NCBI GenBank assembly: GCA_030248065.1
Contig: JASAMV010006637.1
Span: 1-64,000, forward strand
DNA length: 64,000 bases
Reading direction: 5' to 3'
Origin: Rhynchonema sp. JSB1_4
Lineage: Eukaryota; Nematoda; Chromadorea; Monhysterida; Xyalidae
Under the pieces are notes generated by a model. The model made no database searches, had not been told where the DNA came from, and worked only from the letters and a program-made list of their open reading frames with translations. This document shows, piece by piece, positions 58,332 to 64,000 of this stretch. Within the stretch, counting starts at the first letter, position 1. Each line of letters begins with the position of its first letter. A program made the position numbers and the translations under genes.

Positions 58332-59437
58332 TCAGCAAATCCCAAAAAATTCAACTGAGAATGAAACAGCCTATAAACACCGAAACAAACGCGCCCTCCA
58401 TTGTGCAATATCGGGTTTTAGGTGAAATTTCGCACGCGTAATCATGCTGACTGATAATGCAGCCCTATGCATGTCAATGAATGAATAGTGAAACTTTTCG
58501 GGTCGCTCAAAACAATTATACAACAACTTGAGTTGAGACACGTGGGTCCGCCCTGTGATTTTCGCAGAGGCACCCCTAAAAGCCATGCACAAGAACAAGA
58601 TGACAAGAATTCGGAGAGCTTTATGGACATCTCAGGAATCGAAAACAGAAGTCTGCGGGCGGGCAAAATTTGTGATTTGGGCGTGGTGACCCCACTTTAT
58701 AGCGAATTGACCTGTTGCCACCTTATATGTACATGTACCTAAAGTAAAATACGATATCCCATGCATAATACTGTGTGTGAAAAACATTTCTGGAGAGAAA
58801 CACCCTGCATGTTCATTAAAATTTCTCCATACCGCCGCAGCCGCATTAGGCGCATTATTACGAAGTGACCGTTCCTTGGAACATTCTGAAGTGATAAGAA
58901 GACCCACGCAAATGAAAATGCAAGTCATAAAAAATAATTGAACCGAAAAGACTCGATCGACTGTGACAAACTTTGGGTTGAAGAAAAATTTATCTTCTTC
59001 GCTACAATTTTAGAATCTGTCCTGCAATGCAATAAACAGGCGTCGTGAGACAGCATACTTTATGTAATCAGAAATTTTGATTGGTAAGAATATAATGAAC
59101 ATGCGGTAGCATAAAGACAACTTCAAACACCCAGATAACTATAAACAAAAATTACAGACCGATTTGCGATGTTTCAAAACGTGGGTTGAAAGCGTCTCAA
59201 TCATAATTGTTTCAAAATCTTGACAACTGACAAGTTGTTCAGGTCAAAAGATTAATCTGTTTTTGTGTCACGGCGGCGGGTCAAACCAAATTTGACAGTG
59301 CGACGTGTTGAATGACACCTTATCAGACGGAGTGCGCGGGGTGCTAAAAGTTCAAAAAGGTCAGACCTAAAAACCAAGTTGCAAATGCAAGAAAAAATAT
59401 ACAATTCAGATATTTATGGTAATACATGTATCTCACC
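58332..59437. other. intergenic
   Basis: Nothing supported: short ORFs without domains or splice context. Confidence 0.4.
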
Positions 59438-59440
59438 TTA

Positions 59441-59618
59441 GGGCGAACTTAGGTTAATTCCGGAATCCGGAACTCGGAAATAATTTGCACGCAAAAATAC
59501 AAAACATTTCTGGGTTCCGGAAATATTTCCGGAAAACGCAAGAACTTACATGCAAAAATACTGCGTTTTCCGGAAATATTTCCGGATTCCGATTTCCGGA
59601 TTCAACCTAAGCCCGCCC
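59441..59618. mobile_element. PIF/Harbinger-like MITE
   Basis: Ends GGGCGAACTTAGGTT...AACCTAAGCCCGCCC are flanked by TTA on both sides, the 3-bp duplication typical of PIF/Harbinger elements. The interior is built of TTCCGGAAATATTTCCGGAA palindromes. At 178 bp it cannot encode a transposase. Confidence 0.8.
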
Positions 59619-59621
59619 TTA

Positions 59622-60584
59622 CACGACATAAAATCTGGTTTCTGAGATAAACGTGCGTCCACTGTGGTTAAAAAATTGTTTTTTGAGATTGAGAATGTGG
59701 GGAATTTCTGCGCAGTGGCTTTTCTTGCAGAAACCAGTGCGCAACTCAGGTCATTCTTTCATTTGCAGTTGGAATCTATATCAAGCACTGGTGTCGGTTT
59801 TCTTTTGTGTGTGGATAAAATAGTTTCCCTTCGCCAGTGGCACATAACGAAGTACAGAGTGCAATTTTACAAAAAAACTATTGATTATAAATTTTATGAA
59901 CCAGTACACGCGCACCCTAATCCTTCGGTCGCAAACACCAAAAATAACGGCAGGGTTTGTTTGTTTGAGCGGGGTTGTTGAAATTGGAATTTCGTTTACA
60001 CGCGAATTTAGGTCGATACGAATGTTTTGTGCTCCTCACTTCAAACTTGGCCCAAGGCGAATTACCAACATATGAAGTACTACTTGACGTAGCCTAGATT
60101 CGTAAATAAATCACTTATTTATTTTTGGAATATTGATCATGACAAGACAAGAGGATCAAACGTTTTATACATTTTCATACACATAGTCCTGCGATCGTAT
60201 TGTATGCGGAGCCTGGAATATTATCACAAAAGGCGTCAACTCATGCCAAGGATTATGTAATATTCAGCAATATTTACAGCAATACACTTTGCGAAACCTG
60301 CACAGCATCTGACAAAAGCCAAATAAGCGAGAAACGGGGAAAAATATTTCCAAAGTAATAAGTTTAATAATAATTTGACCAGGCAAAGTACAAAATAAAG
60401 TGTGCAAGAACCCACAGTAACCAGCATTAGCACCAAAGCGAAGAAGGGTAAAAACAGAGAACTTTCAAAAGTTTGAGTATTGGAATTTTCTAGCTTGACC
60501 TTTGTGACATGGATAGTTCCACAGTTCCGCTGTTTTCACCGCATTTCAACAATATATGTCCCAACAATCACACATTATCTCCAT
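59622..60584. other. WDSUB1: intergenic, 3' of WDSUB1
   Basis: Probable 3' UTR of WDSUB1 next to 60584, then AT-rich sequence. A hydrophobic 66-codon frame on the minus strand (60436-60236) has no support. Confidence 0.4.
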
Positions 60585-63500
60585 CTATCTCGTCATACTT
60601 TTCTGTATCAACATTTTCACCATTCTATTCGGTGTCAACTGTGAATGCATCAAATTCGCGTTGGTCATCGGCGACGTACGACGCCCGCTGTCCAGCCAGT
60701 TTTGGATCGCATATCGTTCGTACGTGTAACCGTCTACACAAAATTGGAAGAGAAAATCAAAACGAATAATAATGTTCTCCTTCATTCCATTCAAAAATAA
60801 TAAAACATTACCAGCAGCAATCACCGGATCGACCATCAACTCTCGCGTAATCGGACACAAATACTCATCGGGCCATTCTGACTCGACCTGAGTCAACGAT
60901 TTCGCATGTTTCATGTCCGGGAATGAACGATAGCGATCCTTGAGGTGACGCACGGCTCGCAGTAGTTGATGACGGGTGGACAGTGACTCTGGGATGGTGA
61001 GAGTCAACTTAACGAATAGATTGAAGAATAAATGGTATCTATACGAACCAACCGACCCTTTCGAGCGTTTACAGGACACAGCACTGGTCGCACTTTGGCC
61101 TAAGCCTAAATCAACCTCTAGGAAAATGTCGAAGCGTGCTGTAACTTCTTCGTGGTGTTGAAAAAGTGCGGGAGCACACAAGTATGGTCTATAGATTCTA
61201 TACGGCTCAGCACCATTTCACGCATCCATGTTTTCGTTGAATTCCACACAATAATCCTAAAGGTCCGTTTATACTCTGACTGCCCGGAAGTAGCAGTCAG
61301 AAATTTGTGACTGCCCGTTCGGTCAGTTCATTAACAGAACAAGACCAGTAGACGGCAGGCAGCGGTCAACGGGCAGAGCGGAACAGGCAATCACTACAAG
61401 CAATCATAGCCTTGCCGGACATTTCTGCGTGGCAGTGACTTCTCGGGATTTTGACTTCTACTTCCCGGAAGTCAGAAGTATAAATCGACCTTAACGCTCA
61501 CACTTACCAATGCCAATTGCATTCAACAGCATCGTATCACTCAACAACATCAACTGTTGCCCGTCCACTTTCTGTTTCTCGAATTTCGGCGCGAAATTCG
61601 ACATCTGAATGGTGCACAGCCAATCAGCGACGTCTTTGCTCGTCCATTTGATCACCGCCTTGTCTTTGAGTGATTTCGGTACCTTCTTCAACACGCTGTC
61701 ATCCGGTATTGTGGTGGGCAGGGGACTGTCAGCAACATCATTGTCCACTAGCGGGGGTTCAGGTGGCGCACTCGGTCTATTTAGGTTCGGTCTTGGGACG
61801 TGCAGAGGACTGGACTCGGTTGACTGGTCAGATAGGGTGGTTTCGATGGCTGCAAAGCACGAATGTTGATCGAGGTTTTCAGTTCTGCAAACTGTGTAGT
61901 GGAGTACCGCGTTGGTGCTATTCTTAGTTTCACCCTCTATGTTACTCCGCTCAGCAAGCGATTACTGAAATAAGACAAGCGTGAGCGCACGCCAGTAGCC
62001 CACGAACGTAACGAAGTGGCAGACTGAGACTGTCGCTACCAAAATGAAGTGTTTTCTAGGTTAACGACCGGGAAGCTTTATCCAGGCCGTCAGGTGAGGA
62101 AAACCACCTGTCAGAAAGTAACCAGACCTTGAGCCCTGGCCGCAGCCGCTCGCATTTCAGCGTTGGTCATCAAATGGAATACGGCCAGTGATTTGTCGTT
62201 CGATCCCGAGGCCACATGCTTGCCATCGGCCGAGAATGCCACACACGTCACATAACGCTCGTGGTATTGGATGGTCGACAGACGACGACCAGTGAGTGCG
62301 TCCCAGATGAACACCGTCTTGTCGCCGGCACTGCAAATTGTGATGTTTCATTGTCTATGGGTGGTAGTTTCAATAGATCAGAAGGACTTTGTACTTGGAC
62401 TCCTAAGATATATGTACTTGAATCACAATAGGTTGCAAATGCTACCTTTTGCCATTAAAAATCATATACAGGGTAGGATGTTTACTGTATGGGAGATGCC
62501 ATAATACCATGCTTGTCGATCACAGCGTGCAGCATGCAGATGGGCATGATAACACGGCACTAAAAGGTATGGCATAGTTATGGTCATTTCAGTAAGAACG
62601 GAAAAAAGCTGACGGTGAAGCATTAACGACAGGTCAGATGTCTACAGATTCAAACAAAATGAAAGCAGTTCATTTCTTGCAAGGTATAACGCACCATTTG
62701 CCATCAGATTGCGATTCAGGTAAAAACAACAACCAATAAACAAAAACCAACTGCACTCAACCAACCCGGTGACCAATTTATCGCCATTGGGCGAATAAGC
62801 CAAGCCCATCACATTATGTGCATGTCCGCTCAATGTCTTCATGTGTTTGAAGTGAATGGTCCGGTTCTGCGGTGGGCCAACAGCGACTTGCCAGATTTTT
62901 ACATGGTCGTCCACCCCGCCCGAGGCCAGGAGGTACAGATTGCCACCCGGTCCGGCTTCGCTGCATTTCGGGCCTGAAAAATCTTTTTGAACGACAAGTG
63001 CACCTACCGTAATCCTACCGTATCAACCGACTACCATAACCCTAACCAACCTGCCGATCCGACAGTAGGCGAGAAGGCGACACAAGTAACGCCCAAATCA
63101 TGCGCATCATGTTGCAACGCCAAATGACTGGGTTGATGCACATCCCAGACCCTCAGTTCTCCATCACTATTGCCCGAACACACGAATGCACCATCTGGTG
63201 TGAATGCCACTGCCAACACAGATGACTCGTGCTCATCGATCGTGCTGCAAAGGGAATATTGATGATGTTTCACTTGGCTACTTTTTGTTCACACGTCTGG
63301 TTCGACTTACATGGATAGGATGAATGGAAATCGAAATAAGACGCCCAATCGGACGACGTTCCAGGCAGACTGGTGCTCAAGCTCTGACAACAACTGACCG
63401 ATTGTTCCCAATAAACAATCTAAAACAACCCCAAACTTCCAAATAGACCAACTGCATCAATTTTCTGGTGTGCATGTCCCAAACACACGCAGTCTCATCG

Positions 63501-63594
63501 TCACTACCAGTGGCCAGATAATGGGCATCGGGAGAAAGTTGGCAGACACGAATCGATGCTTGCGATGGGTGCGAAAACTCAATTTGTTTTTGGC
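60585..63594 (-). CDS. WDSUB1: WD40-SAM-U-box protein WDSUB1, 5' incomplete
   Basis: Eight exons on the minus strand: 63594-63449, 63381-63311, 63244-63051, 62973-62766, 62330-62128, 61849-61508, 60988-60812 and 60733-60585, about 496 codons in one phase. WD repeats come first (LSPDAHYLATGSDDETACVW, VAFTPDGAFVCSGNSDGEL, LAYSPNGDKLVTG, VAFSADGKHVASGSNDKSL). Then a Pro/Ser-rich linker, a SAM domain (WTSKDVADWLCTIQMSNFA) and a U-box (EYLCPITRELMVDPVIAADG, then YERYAIQNWLD) close the protein. The U-box binds E2 enzymes, so this is a likely E3 ubiquitin ligase; the order matches WDSUB1. The first listed exon starts in phase 1, so at least one exon with the start codon lies further upstream, probably past 64000. 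A Harbinger-like MITE sits in the intron after 61508. Confidence 0.92.
61261..61491. mobile_element. Harbinger-like MITE beside a WDSUB1 splice donor
   Basis: Ends AGGTCCGTTTATACT...AGTATAAATCGACCT lie between TAA trinucleotides (61258-61260 and 61492-61494). The insertion is only about 13 bp from the exon donor at 61508. The interior repeats GACTGCCCG and TTCCCGGAAGT blocks. Confidence 0.78.
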
Positions 63595-64000
63595 CTGGAA
63601 AGTGTGTTCGTGTTCGTATGAGTTTGATAGTGTCAATAATTCGAATTACGTATTTTCCCTATTTTTTTTTTATTAAAAGGCCACCGATAGTGCTAATTGC
63701 TCATGCCGTCTTTTATGAATTATTTTATGGTGTCGGGACAGGGTTGTTTGCCTCTAATGGTGGCTGAATGGGCCATTTAAAATTGTGAATGAGCCACCAG
63801 ATTTTTGGCAAATGATCCACCAATGGGCCACTGGCCCATTTTGAAAAAAACCCTCGTCGGCGAAACATTTTTTCGAATATCTATGCGCAACGCAGAGCAG
63901 CTGGAAATTCGCTCAGTCGTGGTGATTGGCTAAATCAGTTCTTCCACCACACCCGTCAAAACCATGACTATTTACAAGAAAAAAAAATCAAACACGCGCC
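63595..64000. other. WDSUB1: 5' intron or upstream region of WDSUB1
   Basis: A T-run, GTGGCCCATT-type short repeats near 63760-63840, and no coding exon that fits the phase of the next WDSUB1 exon. Confidence 0.4.

Noticed and set aside
60236..60436. Very hydrophobic 66-codon minus-strand ORF
   Set aside because: AT-rich DNA read in one frame readily gives Leu, Ile and Phe; no family, no splice or promoter context.

Overview
The window is nuclear DNA of a small animal. It holds intron-rich genes with GT-AG splice sites, many introns under 150 bp, and acceptors mostly ending in TTTCAG or TTGCAG. The gene set is bilaterian: a Twist bHLH factor, a MATH-BTB adaptor, C-type lectins and an SLC6 transporter. 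The style suggests an ecdysozoan, perhaps nematode-like, but no feature fixes the phylum. There are no bacterial operons, CRISPR arrays or rRNA genes. All exon models were spliced by hand, keeping reading phase across every junction. Every complete model gives a whole number of codons.

Layout. 1-1120: a partial CCHC zinc-knuckle, Gag-like ORF (-). About 1.2-6.3 kb: a nested mass of short hAT-like elements (CAGTG ends, 8-bp target duplications) sitting inside TA-flanked elements that begin CCGTAAAAACC. 6345-7462: prefoldin subunit 2 (+). 8107-12622: MATH-BTB (SPOP/MEL-26-like) adaptor (+). 14240-16794: an unrecognised secreted or type I membrane protein (+). 18373-21562: Twist (+). 22211-24126: C-type lectin membrane protein 1 (-). 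24.1-35 kb: a gene-poor stretch with a ~156-bp satellite and a 647-bp palindrome. 35001-42537: 17-exon SLC6 transporter (+). 44748-46113: C-type lectin membrane protein 2 (-). 46695-51696: C2H2 zinc-finger protein with a CtBP-type motif (-). 52-60.5 kb: relics and transposons, including a possible decayed nuclear receptor, an 1140-bp mini-LTR element and a TA-flanked palindrome-rich MITE. 60585-63594: WDSUB1 (WD40-SAM-U-box; -), with its 5' end not found.

The genes do not form a pathway. Two encode likely ubiquitin-ligase parts (MATH-BTB and U-box), two are transcription factors, and two C-type lectins share one design (signal peptide, lectin domain, Thr-rich stalk, one membrane span, long tail). 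The most unusual content is the transposon cluster. At least six hAT-like families with different terminal sequences share one plan: CAGTG ends, family-specific subterminal repeats, and an AT-rich core, usually with a GCGCGC palindrome. They are inserted into each other up to four levels deep with target duplications still readable.
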